Assembly (NCBI GenBank): GCA_001600415.1
Contig: BCJX01000021.1
Coordinates: 62,001-126,000 of the forward strand
Reading direction: 5' to 3'
From: Pascua guehoae
Lineage: Eukaryota > Basidiomycota > Tremellomycetes > Trichosporonales > Trichosporonaceae
Length of the DNA stretch: 64,000 nucleotides
Shown: positions 10,729 through 24,023 of the stretch, piece by piece
How positions within the stretch are numbered: the stretch's first letter is position 1
Layout of the letters: each line of letters opens with the position of its first letter
Notes under the pieces: model-generated
Told to the model about the DNA's origin: nothing
What the model saw: the letters and a program-made list of their open reading frames with translations, nothing else
Databases searched by the model: none
Made by a program: the position numbers and the translations under genes

Positions 10729-12284
10729 CTTCTACTATTGCAGGCGTTTTGCACAGAAATATACTATCTGGGTGGCAACAGTAAGGGTCTCATGCGGATA
10801 GTTGAGTAACAGTTAAGCATGCGCGGGTGAATAACATAGCCTGTAGCAAGGTCCTGCTTCCTTTTCCCATCGGTTTGGCTGGGTATGTGTCGTGGCGGAG
10901 ATGGGATGTAGCAAGGTGGCGATGTACTGTAGTAGAAGACGAGGTTACACATTCGCCGAGGGTATCTACAAGTGCGAATGCCTTCTCATATATACCATCA
11001 CCAAATGTATGGGATTCTATGTCAGGTGCAGAGTTGAGGGTGATGCTCGCGGCGATGGCATCGCACCTGGGTTCGGTCACCGAAGGAGACTGAGACTAGT
11101 ATGTGGCAGTGGAGCGCGCGTCACAGCATGTGCATATGGTTCATAACATGGTGGTCTTTGGCCCTTCACCACTTTCAGTTACCGCTCACTGTTCTTTGCC
11201 TTCGTGTGTCGCGTGTTTCTCCACGTCAACAGCGTGCATCATTTGAACGTGGTACAATTATTACTCCTCGCATCCGTTATGAAATGGCCGCCACACCGCC
11301 GTGTCCACGAGCACTGCGATCGCAATGACCATGCCGCTCGTGTTGCCAGGAAGTGTTGGCCCAGTTTGGTGTTGTTCTTCCAGCCTAGCTTCATCTCAAA
11401 AGGAGCAATACACTGCGTCTTGTACCCAACACCCTGCCAGTTATTCTGTTCAACATGCTGTATGGGCCGCGAGGCTTTTCTGCATCCGACTCTGATTCTT
11501 CATCGTCAAAGGCTTGTGGCGGTTGTGCCGTAAAAATAATGTGGGAAGCGAATAGTGGTTTCGAGTTTCGGGCCGTGCCTGAGCACCACCCACCACGTTT
11601 CTTTCCCACGACTTGGATTCCTCAAATCGCATCCCATTACAAAAGTGACATTAGGTTTAGTAAGGCGGCCTCTTGAAATTTGGATTAGGATTAGGGTGAC
11701 GTCCTTCCCTTGCTCCCCGCCCCATCCCATCCCATCCCATCCCATCCCACACGTCACGTCAGCCCAGCCCAGGAGCGCAGGCCCCCGGCCCCGCTCCAGC
11801 GCTCGAGGCCGCTCTGCTGCGTGCGGACGGCCGGGTTCAACGTTGCAACCACCATACCATACCCCTCCTCACCCACCTCGTTCCATCTCGTAACACAAAC
11901 ACCCACCACCCACCCACTCTTCGAGTGGCCAAGGACCGACTACTCTTGTTCACGAATAACGATCCCACCCACGACTTACACCCACAATTGCGATCCCACT
12001 CTCAACGACCCGACCTAATCAACCCTTTGCTCGCTTGGCTAGCTAGCACCACTTTATCAATCCATCCACTGTAGCCGCCGCTGGCCCTAGCAGGGCACAG
12101 ACACACCCGCAAACCCAACCCGCCAGCCACATTACCCATCCATCCAACCCCACCCCCCATCCTCTCCAACAACAACAATCTCACCCACCCACCCACCCCC
12201 GCCGCACACGACTTTTGCTCAAACACACGCACCCCGCCATTGTCCTACACCACCCGCCGAACACCCGCACGCGGACACATAGGC
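10729..12284. other. Intergenic, no supported gene
   Basis: The 3' half (11700-12284) is pyrimidine-rich and is likely the promoter and 5' UTR of the ankyrin-DIL gene. Near 10790-11610 the minus strand has short amino-acid-like stretches in shifting frames that could be a decayed gene; they could not be joined. CCCAT repeats lie at about 11720-11745. Confidence 0.4.
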
Positions 12285-15200
12285 ATGACTACCACAGACC
12301 CCGTTGCCGGGTCGTCGTCGCGATTGTGAGTGATTCATGTCCGTCGTGCACGGGACCACTCGACCACTGTCGCGTTGCTGGCACTGCGTGGCTTGAACAC
12401 GATGCCCGCATAGTCGACACCATGCCTATGTACTGTTACCACGATCTCCTTCCCTCTCTTGCGTCCTCGTCGTGTGCGGCTCATACACCTTCACTATCTC
12501 CTTATTGATCCGCTCCACCCCTCCAGCGCCACCCTCCCCGCCCTTCCCCGTCCCCACGCTGACGTCGTGCCAGAACCCCTCCACCGCTGCAAACACCGAC
12601 ACCTGCATCTGTCCAGGAGCTGCTCGATGACCATGCCATCTCTCCGACAGGCAAGGACAGCGACGTGCGGCCAGCCGTCGTCCTTCGCCACACCCTGCAG
12701 TGGGCCATCAAGCACGCTGATGTCGAGCTCGTAAAGTGGTTAACGGGGTTGACTGGGAGATGGGTGAGTGTGATAGCCCGCTCGCATGAGACCATGCCGG
12801 GGTGTGGCTTCACTGCGCCGGTGTTGGGTTTGCGCACCGTCGCCGGCTATCGTCCCATTGAGGAGTGCTGCTACGTTTCAGCATACGTTGCGAAGAGCTG
12901 GGTCCCAGCTCTCGAGCCTGGTGCGCATGGCCTACCGTGTCCTATATTGCGACGCTTGAGTCCGAGCTGGCCCTCGGCTCCCCTCGGCCGACACACGACG
13001 CACATGCCTTCCAACGACGCGATCGCGCGGATCCACTGACACCCAGGCCGAAATTCTCGACGCCGAGGTTGCTGTCATGGAGGACGACGAGGGCTGGGGC
13101 GTGATTGGAATGGCCATCCAGTCGTCATGCGGGCGTCACGACAAGGAAGAGGCTGTCCGATTACTCGTCGGTCGGTGGGGTGTCTGCGCCGGGCCTCGCG
13201 AAGGCCGCGACCGCGCGGGGTGGACGGTGCTGCACCTGGCCGCCTTGCTGTCGACCCCACAGATTGTGTCGGTGCTGCTGAACAATGGCGCGTCCCCGGC
13301 CGCCCTGACGCACACGGGGCTGAGCGCGTTTGACCTCATCTCGGACATGGACGGCAGGGAAAGCCTGGCTGTCCTCCTTGACCCGCTGCACGTGGACATG
13401 TCCCCTACCGTGGACACGTCCCGTACCGCCGCTGTCTTCGCGTCGCCCACGGACCAGCAGCTTGACCACACGGATGCCGAGCGGCAAGGAGACGAGGCGC
13501 CCGGGCTCAACGCAAACCGCGCCGCACTGCTCCGGCGGCGACGGGTGCGTGCCGCTACACGCGGACAGCGAGCGGCTCGGCACTTCCACAAGGTTCGGGT
13601 CCAGGCTGAGAGGGAGCGATGGGTGCGCGCGCGGGCCAAGCATATCGGCGTCGACGCGTCTGTGCTCTTTGAGCAAGGCGACCCCAAGTCAAAAGAGCCC
13701 GACGACGATGACGACGACGAGGATGACAGCGACTATGAAGATATGGATGTTGACGTCAATGAGCGCTTGGAGGCATTGGTGAGCACCAAACTCCGACTAT
13801 TTTTATGCTGACTGAAGAATACCGAGTCGCTCGTCTTCTCGGTTCACCAGTTAACCGACATCTTTGACATTTTCATCTCCCAGTACCGCCCCGTGTGCCA
13901 GCCCCGCACTCGCCGATCTCTGCCTGCCAATGCGCTTTTTCTGTATGCGCGATTCGCACACTACCGGTGCGACGAGACGTGGCTCGAGGAGCTGCTCGAA
14001 GGGTCTGTGGAGCGCATTGAGCGTGGCGTCTATGTGAGTATATTGTGTACGTCGAGTGACTGACAAGCGCAGGACAATGGCGATGATTTGGCGTATCTCT
14101 CATTCTGGGAGTTCAACCTGACAAAGCTGCTCTACCTCCTCCGAACAGACGAGGGGCTTTGCCAAATCTGTTCCGAGCTCAACCTCCTGACCATGATGGA
14201 GGAGCTGATCAACGCCATTCATGGTGAGCTTTTTTTACACTCGAACAAGCTGACATTAGTGTTCATCATCCGTATTGCCGAACGCACCATTGACGAGATG
14301 CTCGACGCGGCCATGCTCGATTTTGAGCCCATTGATGACTTTGAAGAAGTCCGCTTCACTGACGAGTGGCGCTTTTTGCGCACACTTGGCATCAAAAAGA
14401 GCAAGCAGCGCGGCGACACTGGGTCGGCCAACTCGAGCATGCCCACAACACCAGTCAAGGCCCGGTCCAACGCCACTCTTGGTCGCCCGACATCCATTAG
14501 CGACCTGGGAACAGAGGCAAAGGAGGTTATTGCCAGCAGCATTGCGTCTGCGCAGGCTGTATTCTCGGACAAGCCGACTCCGCGTCAAGTCGCCGACGTC
14601 CTCACGAGCGTCCTCCTCATTCTCCAGCTGTACGATGTCAATCCCGCATTCATCGTCCAGGTATTCTCGCAAACGTTTTACTGGATCGCCAACGAGCTGT
14701 TCAACCGCATCATTACCCGCAAAAAGTACCTGTGCCGGTCCAAGGCCGTTCAGATCCGGATGAACATTACAGTCATTGAAGACTGGACGCGCTCAAACGG
14801 CCTCCCGCCCAGCATTGCGAGCAAGCACCTGGAGCCGACCATGCAGCTGCTGCAGTGGCTGCAGTGCGCATCGCAGATCAATGAGTTTGACATGCTCATT
14901 GGGACGGTGCAGGGCTTGCGCTCTCTGAACCCGTTACAGATGCGCCGGGCCGTACGCGATTACCGCTACGAGGTCAATGAGGGGCGCATGGCCGACGACT
15001 GTTTGCAGTACCTTTCGCAGCTGCAGCGCGACTGGGAGCGCCGGCGTGTTCACAAGGCCATGCAGACACAAAAGGAGCCCAACACTGCCGAGTCTGCCGC
15101 AGATGAGGGCTTGCCGATTGAGGCATTGTTTGACGGCTCGGCGTCGCTCGCAGAGTGGATGCCTGCAACCTCGCCAGAGTGCATGGGCGAGCTCCTCGAC

Positions 15201-16223
15201 TCGCGGTACATGCTTCCGTTCCTCGTTCCCCGAAACCCGACCTATCTGCTTGCCATGCCGCCTCCCGATGCGGCGTTCCAGAACCTCATGACGGAGCGTC
15301 CCCTGTTACCAGACGGCAGCATCCCCAGCCGGCCATTATCGATTGCGAGCTGTTCGTCGTCCAGACCCATGGGCTGGGTGACGCCGACCGAGACTCAGAT
15401 TCGCGAGCTTCCTGAAGACTTCTTTTCGTGGCTTCGCGAGCAGCAACGCGATCGGGATCAGACGTGGTCGTTGGAGCAGGTCAAGGAGCAGGCCGTGGCC
15501 GCCGCACCCGACATGCACGACACACCGACTCGTGTGGCGCGCGAATCGACAACACCAACCAAGCGGGACAAGCATGATCACGCGTCACCTCTACGTGTCC
15601 GCACCGGGCACGACGCCGATGAAGACGACGTGGAGCGCATGCTTGACTCACCGCCACCATCACTACCACCCAAAACATCCGTTCTTGCTGCCACGCCACC
15701 GACACCATCAAAAGTGTCCGGCAGTGCTCATGCACGCAAGCTGTCGACCGACATGGCCTTCCGGGCATCACCTGGGGACCCCACATCGCCATTGTGCGAG
15801 ACCATCGAGCTCCGCCCTCGCCAGTCGAATGGCGACATGGCCGCTCTCGCAGCCCTCGCCCGTGCGCAGCCATCGACCTCGCCTACAAACGGCCACGCTC
15901 CGCACTACGAGCTCGCGCGTCATCGGCGTGAAAAGCAGTCGTCCATCTCGTCCATGGCGAGTGTGCAGAGTCTTGTGTCCAATGTCCAAAACTTTGTCAG
16001 TCCCGCCACCAACAAAAGCAGCGGCGGGGGCACGTCACCCGACGCCAAGCGGCGGTGGTGGAACAAGGTGGGACGCAAGGCTTCGTCGGGGAGCATTTCG
16101 AGCGTCACTGGTACACCCGACGACGCCCGTCGGCGCGAGCGCGAGGACTCTGCAGACACGATCACCCCTTCGCGCCCTCAGCGGCCGACAATCTTCCCCC
16201 CAGCACCACTAGACTTTGAGTAG
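12285..16223 (+). CDS. Ankyrin-repeat and dilute (DIL) domain protein
   Basis: Six exons (12285-12325, 12574-12763, 13047-13778, 13818-14033, 14073-14223, 14260-16223) sum to 1097 residues in consistent phase. A canonical ankyrin repeat is visible at about residues 130-170 (AGWTVLHLAALL, then VSVLLNNGASPAALT). An acidic patch follows (DDDDDDEDDSDYEDMD), then an alpha-helical region with the hallmark of the DIL domain (QVFSQTFYWIANELFNRII, then LEPTMQLLQWLQCASQ), about residues 470-690. The last 350 residues are Ser/Pro/Thr-rich and disordered. DIL domains form the cargo-binding end of myosin V; a stand-alone ankyrin plus DIL protein is a known fungal arrangement and suggests a role in polarity or organelle capture, which is inference. 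The 283-base second intron might hide a 39-base exon near 12887. Confidence 0.88.
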
Positions 16224-16648
16224 GCGCACCCTTTGCAAGGAGTGCGAGATTGTGCATACGTACACGATCGGATGCATGCAACGTGCATGTTATGCATGTA
16301 GCACACGGAGACTGACTTTGACGACGACGATGCAGACGGATGGAATGGTGTGATGTGATGACTCATGGGTTATTTGGCTCTGGTGGGAGGGAAGGGAAGG
16401 GGTTGCCCGCGTCTGTCGGCGCGGTTACCGCGTTTTGGGCGGAAAGGCAGGGAGAGAGGGAGAGAGAGCGATGTTGGTTTGATTCATCCTTTCATTTCCC
16501 TTCATTTGTTGCCCTCGTGTCAGTTTCCGCCGGTGACAAACTACCATCCACCACCAACGCTACCACTACTACTACACTCTGTCGACGACACGGGCGACAC
16601 GACTCGACACATACGCATGCGCATGCTCCCCGGGCCCCGCAACTAGCC
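16224..16648. other. Intergenic between the DIL gene and SET2
   Basis: 425 bases with several TGCATG-type repeats near 16270-16300 and a GA-rich patch near 16448-16468. It probably holds the 3' UTR of one gene and the promoter of the next. Confidence 0.5.
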
Positions 16649-19600
16649 ATGTCGCACGTCAAGGACGAGGACGCGCATCCGGGATGCGGGGCGGCGAGCC
16701 CATCGCGCCGAAACGGGGACGGGCTCACCGGCGGCGATGGGGACGCGCCGTTGCCGCCACCGCCGTCCGGATCCCCACGCCCGCCAGAACCCACACCGAC
16801 GCTCGGCGACCTGTTTGCCGACGACGACGACCCGCCGCGCATACCCCCAGACATGGCCATGGACGGCGAGGCACCGGGCTCGTCGCCTCGGCCGTGGCGC
16901 ACGCGCGAGTCGACGTCGAGCGCAGACATGGACACGGACGCGAAGCGCGGCGAGTCGAGCCGCAGCAACAAACCCTCCCCCGCCAGCCTCGGACCGACGC
17001 GTATCCCCTCCCTCCCGCTCGCGTGGGACGAGGCGCTGGCCAGCTTTGAGACGCTCGAGACGTGTGTGTACGAGCGCAAGGACCTCGGCGCGAGCCGCGA
17101 GCAGGACGAGATGATGGTGTGCGACTGCACGTATGATCGCGGTGAGTAGTGCAGTGCAGTGCAGTGCGTGCGGGCGGTGGCCTGCGAGTCCGGATGGGCC
17201 ATGCAGGATGGGGGAATGTGGGACGAGGTGCAGAGAGGCAACTCGAGGAAGAGACCGAAGGCGAGGAGCACGGCGATGGCGGCGACCCCTGCAGACCTCG
17301 CCACCGTACCACCACATGACCCACAACGTCCTCTGATCTCGCTACCGCCGTCCTGTCGTTGCAAGCACGTCGTCAACTTCGGGGTGGGGCCGAGGTGACG
17401 CCGGGGTGCGGATGCGCGGTCGACACTCTCATCGACGCGTGCACGAAGCTCGCCACCGACCAACGGCGGCCCACACCTTGTCATCCCCTTCCCCCGTCCT
17501 TCCTTCCTCCAACTCCCATCCCCGCCGCCGGGATGCCATCCCACCTCGTCACACGTGTGCGCCCCCGAGGACGAACACTCGTGACCTCAACAACACTGTT
17601 GCCACCTCCCTCATCCAGCTGCTGACATCCAGACGTCCCCGTTGCGCCCTGCGGGCCCGACTCGGACTGCATCAACCGCGCAATCTTCATCGAGTGTCTG
17701 TCCAAAGAATGCCGTGCGGGACGGCACTGCCGAAACCAACGGTGCGTACATGTGCGCAAGACATGGTGGCGAGAGCCAAGCGGGGCGTGCGTGTAGCCAG
17801 CCCGGTGGCATGCCTGGCCCGTTTGCCTGGGCCACTTGGCTGGCTGGCCGAGACTGCGCATCCCGTTCCGCGGCGACCAAAGGGGCACACTCCCGCCCTG
17901 GCCATGCCCGCCGAAGGCGTGCCGCTGTGACCTCCCGAACCGAGCGGGCTTGCATCCACCACAACACAAGCCCCCCCTCGACCCGTCGCCGGCTTGGCAC
18001 TGTGCTGACCCACAGGTTTGCGCGAAAACAATATGCCCCCGTCGACATTGTCCTCACCGAGAAGAAGGGGTATGGGTTGCGCGCAAAGGAGGATATACCG
18101 AGGTGCGTCGTCGTGTCGCCATCGGCAGAGCTGTGTCGATGTGCGAGCAACTAGGGATGGCATTGTCATGGATGAGCCGACGCGTTGCGTGGATGAGCAG
18201 ACCCGTGGCGCATCTCACGGGTGGTGTTGGCTCCACATCTGCGAGCGAGCCCCATGGCTGAGCATCTTCCTCCGCCGTCGCCATCCCGCACCTTCTCACC
18301 GCCATAAACTCGCACCGTCTGCTGCACCCAACTCGCCTCTCGACCAACCTCCCACACATCGCGCTGTCCCCATGCTGACGCGCAGCGGCTCGCTCGTCTA
18401 CGAGTACATTGGCGAGGTGGTGCAGGAGAAGACGTTCCGAAAACGCATGACGCAGTATGCGCAGGAAGGAATCCGACACTTTTACTTTATGATGCTCCAA
18501 AAGGAAGAGTACATTGACGCGACCAAAAAGGGCGGCATTGGGCGCTTTGCAAACCACTCGTGCAACCCCAACTGCGAGGTGCAAAAGTGGGTCGTCGGCA
18601 GGCGCATGCGGATGGGTATCTTTACCAAACGCGATGTGCTCAAGGATGAGGAGATTACCTTCAACTACAACGTGGACCGGTATGGGTGAGTCGAGCTGTG
18701 GGCTCAAGTTGGGTCCTGGCGGTACTCAAGAGAGTGAGCTAACTTGCCAGCCACGAAGCACAGCTGTGTTTCTGTGGAGAGTACAACTGTGTGGGCACGA
18801 TTGGTGGCAAGACGCAGACGGACATTGGCGGCATGGACGACCTCTTCCTCGATGGTGAGTATGAGACTGCGAGCATTCCTGCGGCACTAACATCCAGCAC
18901 TGGGTATTCTCGACGAAGTCGAAGCGAATGGCATGAAGGGGAGTAAAAAGAAGAAGGCGCGCCAGCTCGACGAAGACTTTGTGGTGAGTGTGGCAGTTGC
19001 GATGTTGGATGCTCTCTGCTTGACGCTCACTCTAGCCCGTCCTCCGCCCGATTGAGACGCCACACGAGGCTACCAAAGTGGCTGCTGCGATGCGCCAGTC
19101 GATGGAGAACCCGCGCATGATGGGCCGCCTCCTCGAGCGTGTCAAGGTGGGTTGTCCTTGTCCTTGTAACCCACGCGATTCACTGACATGCAGATGACGG
19201 ACGAGCAAGCGCTCCAACGGCAGATTACACGCATGCACGGGTTCAGTTTGATGGCCATGGTCATTACCGATATGGCTTCCGAGCGTGACGTCGTCTTGTT
19301 GGTGAGTATAGCAACCTCCTTCGTTCGCCACGCCACTAACACGCGCGCAGGCACTCGAGAGTATGAAGCAATGGCACGTCCAGTTCCGCAACAAGATTGA
19401 GGACTCGAACATTGAGGGGCCTGTCAAGGCACTGAGCGAGGGTAGTGACGAGGAGATGGCTGCCATTGCAAAGGAGCTCCTCCAGCATTGGTCTACGCTG
19501 GAACTGTCGTACAGGATCCCTCGTGTGTCCAAGATTGCGTCGGTGAGTTGAGAAAGGAAGGCGAATGACTCAACTCACACTGCAGCTCGACGCCGACGAC

Positions 19601-20906
19601 GACAAGAATATGACCACCATTGCCGAGGCGGACGCGATGCCATCACGACGACATCCCCATATCGACGAGCTGGCAAACAACACGTCGATCGCTTTCGAAC
19701 TCGCGCCTGTCCGACCCGCTGGCCCACCCATTATCCGACATCGACCCCCTCCCCCGCCTCCGCCTCCACGACCTCAGCCGACTGCTGTACCCGACCGGAG
19801 ACAACTGGATGCGATCATTGCGCTCGCTGCGCAGACCCAGGTCGCTACTGTGCTCCCGACGCCCCCTGTCGAGTCGAGCAGCGCGGCTACGCGTTCAGAG
19901 TCTGTACCATCCGAGTCGCGCAAGCGTCAAAAGACGTCCCATCGTGGGCCCGAGGACGAGGCCAAGAAGGAAAAGCGTCTGACCAAGCTCGTCGGTGAGG
20001 TTGTCGTCCGATCCATGTCAAAATACAAGGAGCAGATGGAACACGACACCTTCAAGCGTTATGCCAAAGACGTGAGTACTGTTGTATTCCGCGGCTCGTA
20101 GCTGACCTCCTCAGTGCACGGCGACGCTGGTGGAAAAGGAGAAGCGGTCGTCGTCGTATGCTGCGCACCGCAACCCAACGCTGAGCGAGGACAAAAAGGC
20201 CAAGATCAAGGCGTTTACAAAGGAGTACGCCCACAAGGTCCTGCGCCACCTCAAGGCCAAGGGCAAGCTGCGCACACCGGGCACGCCGAGCGAACCGAGT
20301 TCGAGCCGGCGTCCTTCCCAAGTGTACCCAGCATCCACCTCGGGTCCATCGCCATCGACACCAATCGCGACACCACACCTCACGGCGACACCGAGCATGG
20401 CAAGCGCCACACCCGACGACACACCGGGCGGCTCGGCGCTCCTCGACGACATGTTTGGCGAAGACATGGATATGGACATGGACATGGACATTGACAGTCC
20501 CGCCGGGAGCGGGAGCCACAGCATCGGCAGCCACAGTCACGGGAGCAGGAGCCTCAGCCACGCCAGCCCCGCGAGTGCCCACGGTTACCGCCCAAGCGCC
20601 AATGGCGGCGGCAGTGTCGGCCACAGCACGCCGGCTGCCACGCCGCTCCACGACCTCGCCGCCATGTCGCCGCCCCTGCCCCACTCGTCTCTCCCGTCGC
20701 TCTCATCGTCGTTCTCGTCGTCTCTGCCCTCGTCGCTGCCCCCACCGCTCCCGCAGGCCCTCCCCCCATCGCTCCCGCCGCTGCAGACCAGCCCGACGCA
20801 CAAGGCCGTCGCGCTCGAGCACGCAGGACCGTTCTTTGTCGCGCGCCGCGGGCCGATTCTCGTGGACCGCTTTGAGGGAAAGAGCGAGCAGCGGGATCGG
20901 GAGTAG
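16649..20906 (+). CDS. SET2: Histone H3 lysine-36 methyltransferase Set2
   Basis: Eleven exons (16649-17141, 17633-17741, 18016-18102, 18386-18685, 18751-18854, 18898-18983, 19036-19146, 19194-19301, 19351-19542, 19586-20071, 20115-20906) sum to 955 residues. In order: a disordered acidic N-terminus; an AWS cysteine cluster ([40 protein letters not shown]); a SET domain with [31 protein letters not shown] (286-296) and [11 protein letters not shown]; a post-[11 protein letters not shown]; and a C-terminal helical SRI-like region around 660-735 ([20 protein letters not shown], then [19 protein letters not shown]). Set2 rides on elongating RNA polymerase II through SRI and methylates H3K36 in the nucleus. 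The tail is Ser/Pro-rich with an MDMDMD run. The first intron (491 bases) is the longest in the gene. Confidence 0.95.
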
Positions 20907-21472
20907 GTTGGGGAGTAGGTCGGGGGATGGGAGGGATAGGGAGCCGGATAGTTGGACGCCACGAGGAGAGGTATCAGGAGGGGACACTTTATGGGAGAGT
21001 ACCTTGTGGGAAGTCTGGGGGACGCTGGTGGAGAGGCAAGTGTTGGGGAGGAGAGAGTTGTGATCAGAGCATGTTGCATGTATTGCCAGATAGACGCACA
21101 TGGCATGCATACTGTACATGGCCAATGCCAATGTGCCATGTTGGGCAAGGCTCGTAGGAAAAAAAAATTGGGCAAGGCTTGTAGGAGGTAGACCTGAAGA
21201 CGGCGGTCTTCGGCTGGGCAGTCGGCGGCTGCAACGACGAGCTCGGGATCATCGTTCAGTAGGGGTCGTAGCACTCGGGGCGGCAAGAGTAGTGCTCATC
21301 GCGGGCCCGACCATGGATGCCCTCGGCCACCGTTCCGCCATGCTACAGCAGCAAGGCGCGCTGCAGTCAAGAGTCGATGTGTACAGGCCCATGTATAATG
21401 TTACATGCGGAATTAATACTGCCCATGCCTACGCCGGTGCTGCCTGGCACACAAAACTCGCAAACCACGAGT
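20907..21472. other. Convergent intergenic region with a 19-bp direct repeat
   Basis: Lies between two genes facing each other, so both 3' UTRs are here. TTGGGCAAGGCTYGTAGGA occurs at 21141-21159 and again at 21168-21186, separated by an A run. No gene seen. Confidence 0.6.
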
Positions 21473-23638
21473 CTAAGCCACACACCCCTCGCCGCCCTTG
21501 AAGCGTGGCAAACTAAGCACGCGGCACACGACCCATTTGCCCTCATCGGCGGGGTCGAGGGGGCGGAAATAGTGCGCCTGCCGGTCGCCCTGGAAGAAGA
21601 GCACGTCGCCGACGTGGACCTCGACCTCGAGGCCGAGCTGGGGGAAGACGACGTTGCCCTGGCCGTTTTTGCTGTTCCACCCGGCGAGAGGGTCGCCAAA
21701 GACCATGATGGCGCTGTACGAGTCGCGGACGGTCGGGTCGATATGCCACTCGGTCGGTGGGTGTGGCGACGCCACGAGCGTCGTCCCCAGCTGGCCTAGG
21801 TGGCGGCCCTTTGGTGTCGTCCGGCGCTTTTCCCACATTGCGAGCTCTACGTCGTCCAGGAGCGCCGACGCGTCAAAGGCTGCGGAAGCCTTGCGCCCCT
21901 CGCCGTCGTCGTACGGCAGCGCACCTGCGCCCTCTTGCTCGGGCTCGTCACGGGCACGCCGGTGCGACGACGGCGCCGGAGCCTTGGGCCGCGCACTGAC
22001 CGTATTGAGCCACAGATTGCGCCGCGAGTCGCGCTCCGCATCGGGCTCGCCGTGTTCGCGGCTCCTAGGTTCCTTCTCGCGCTCAACGCGCTCATACTCA
22101 CGCTCACGTTCGCGTTGGGAGTCTGGGCGATACGAGTAGCGTGAAATTTCGGGAAAGCCGTTGGTTCGTCGGTACACGTCCAGGTACTCTTCCCAGACTT
22201 CGGACATTGCGCCATTGCGCACAATGTCCATCTGCCTGTGGGTCAGAAATGGAACGAGGTTGGACGCGTGTGGCGGCAGTTTCTTGCATGCTGCTAGGGC
22301 GTCTCGCATCGCGAACCTATTCCAGCCTGGTCCAGAATAATTAAAACCTCCTCAATGTCGTCAACCGGCCCCGCTCGTACCCTCAAACACCAGCCTGTCA
22401 AGCACAAAGCCGTCCACCGTCCCCGCTGCCACATCCCAACACTGGCCTTGCACTCTCCAGGCACTCCAACACTTGAACCTTGCCTGCAAAGTCTCCTACC
22501 CGCAAACGTCGACGTAGCACCACCCTTGCTTTCTCCCCTGCCAAACCCAAGCGCCCAGCTCCCAGGCCGCTCTACCCACCTAGTCATACTCCGCATCGGG
22601 CCGGGCTCGTACTTGTGCATAAACTTGCGTCCCATCCCCGCCACCTCGCTGACAAGACGGACAAACTCGTCCGCCGCAGGCGTGTACCCTGACTCGAGGA
22701 TCCCGGCGTCCACAACGAGCCGGTCTGGGGGGGAAGGTTTCCGATGTGGTGCGGGGATCTTTTCGGCCACGTACGCCTTCCAGCTGTCCCATACCTCGCG
22801 CAGGAGGCCAATGCGGCGCACCTGGAAGCCTACAATCCACGAGGGGGGCATGCTGCTATGAGCGTGGTCATCGAGTGGACCAGACGGGACGCGGAAAGGG
22901 TACTGTTGTTAGCCTGAGGGAACGTGCGCGGGGGTGTCTGTGTGGGGGTTGGGGGAGCGTGAGGTGGGATAGTGGCGCTGGCAAGGGTAATGTGGGGGCA
23001 AGAGAGCTTGATCTGTCGCAGGTGGCGGTGCATAGAAGCACATAGGGTCCCTGCGCACGCACCATCGAAGCCAACAACGTGCCATGTAAGTGGCACATCC
23101 CCATAACTCGCCACACACGCCACACGAGGCTTTTCTGGGCGACTGGCGGACAAGAGCTCCGGGTAGACAATCTGCCCGGGCATACAACACAACTCCAACT
23201 CACCTCGCGCCGATAGATAATCTTGTTGTCGGGAAGCTCTGGCACAGCGTCTAGTACGCCGCCAATCGCCACATCCGGGTCACACATGTGCTGCACAATG
23301 GGCGGGTAGGGTGATTCTACAATACCTAGAATTGTGTCAGAAATTTCAACCGCGCATGCCGCCGCACAGTGCAACCATTCTGCGTGCGTTGGACAACGAC
23401 ACGTACTAGGATTGAACCTGTTCTTCAAGACTGGCGGGTTCTCTTGGTACTGCACATAGGAAGGGTGGTAATTTTCATCGTACACGCGGCGCTTCTTAAA
23501 GGGCCGTTCGGGTGACCGACTCGACCTGCGATCGTGCCAGTCGTGCTGGTGCTGGTGGTTGCGGTCATGCCGGTCATGTCGTTCATGTCGTTCATGGCGG
23601 TCGTGCCTGTCCGACCGTGAGTCGCGTCGGTCGTACAT
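21473..23638 (-). CDS. 2OG-Fe(II) oxygenase-like protein
   Basis: Four exons (23638-23407, 23325-23204, 22902-22580, 22316-21473) sum to 506 residues. The N-terminus is a low-complexity Arg/His/Asp repeat (RHDRHERHERHDRHDR) and KKRR, likely nuclear and disordered. The C-terminal third looks like the double-stranded beta-helix of 2-oxoglutarate dioxygenases: WHID (His417, Asp419), a VFGDPLAGW turn, FPQLGLEVEVHVGDVLFF, a distal AHYFRP histidine (about 474) and an Arg near 491 that could bind 2-oxoglutarate. The overall strand order resembles the TET/JBP-like oxygenases that are common in basidiomycetes, but substrate (nucleic acid or protein) is unknown. A charged insert (QREREREYERVEREKE) interrupts the middle. 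Splicing is well supported by CTAAC and CTGAC branch motifs. It shares a 385-base divergent promoter with the PBN1 gene. Confidence 0.7.
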
Positions 23639-24023
23639 TTCTGTTGGGGGAGGCAGCAATGTCAGAAAGAAAGAAAGGAGAGTACTTGAGGAAGGAAGAA
23701 AGGAAGGAAGGAAGAGTGGGGTGTGTAGTGTAGTGTAGTTGTGAAGTCTTAACTGGGAACAATCGAATCGAATCACCCTTCCTCGACCAGCGTCATGCAC
23801 GACCCACCCACCCACGCCAGATGAAACGGGACATATTTAAGATTATATAAATGGGGGGGATTAAACAAAGTAGATGTCACGTGGCGTTCATGACGACTGA
23901 TAGGTCCCCCGGCCTCGTTGCCTGCACTGCCTGTCTGCAGCTGCCTGCCTGCGACGTGCTTGTGACCCTTGCCCTCGTCGTCACCACCATTGTCACCCAT
24001 TTATCACCAACACGACTACCACC
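23639..24023. promoter_or_regulatory. Shared divergent promoter region
   Basis: 385 bases between two start codons facing apart (oxygenase-like on -, PBN1 on +). Contains a purine-rich GGAAG/GAAAG block near 23670-23712. Single regulatory sites cannot be named. Confidence 0.5.

Noticed and set aside
10790..11609. Possible decayed membrane-protein gene on the minus strand
   Set aside because: Short hydrophobic and acidic segments appear in several frames (for example NTSGMVIAIAVLVDTAVW), but no ordered family match or splice path was found.
12728..12765. tRNA-Ser-like AGTGGTTAACGGGGTTGACT
   Set aside because: Resembles the D-to-anticodon part of the real tRNA-Ser, but it lies in a coding exon of the ankyrin-DIL gene and lacks the other arms.
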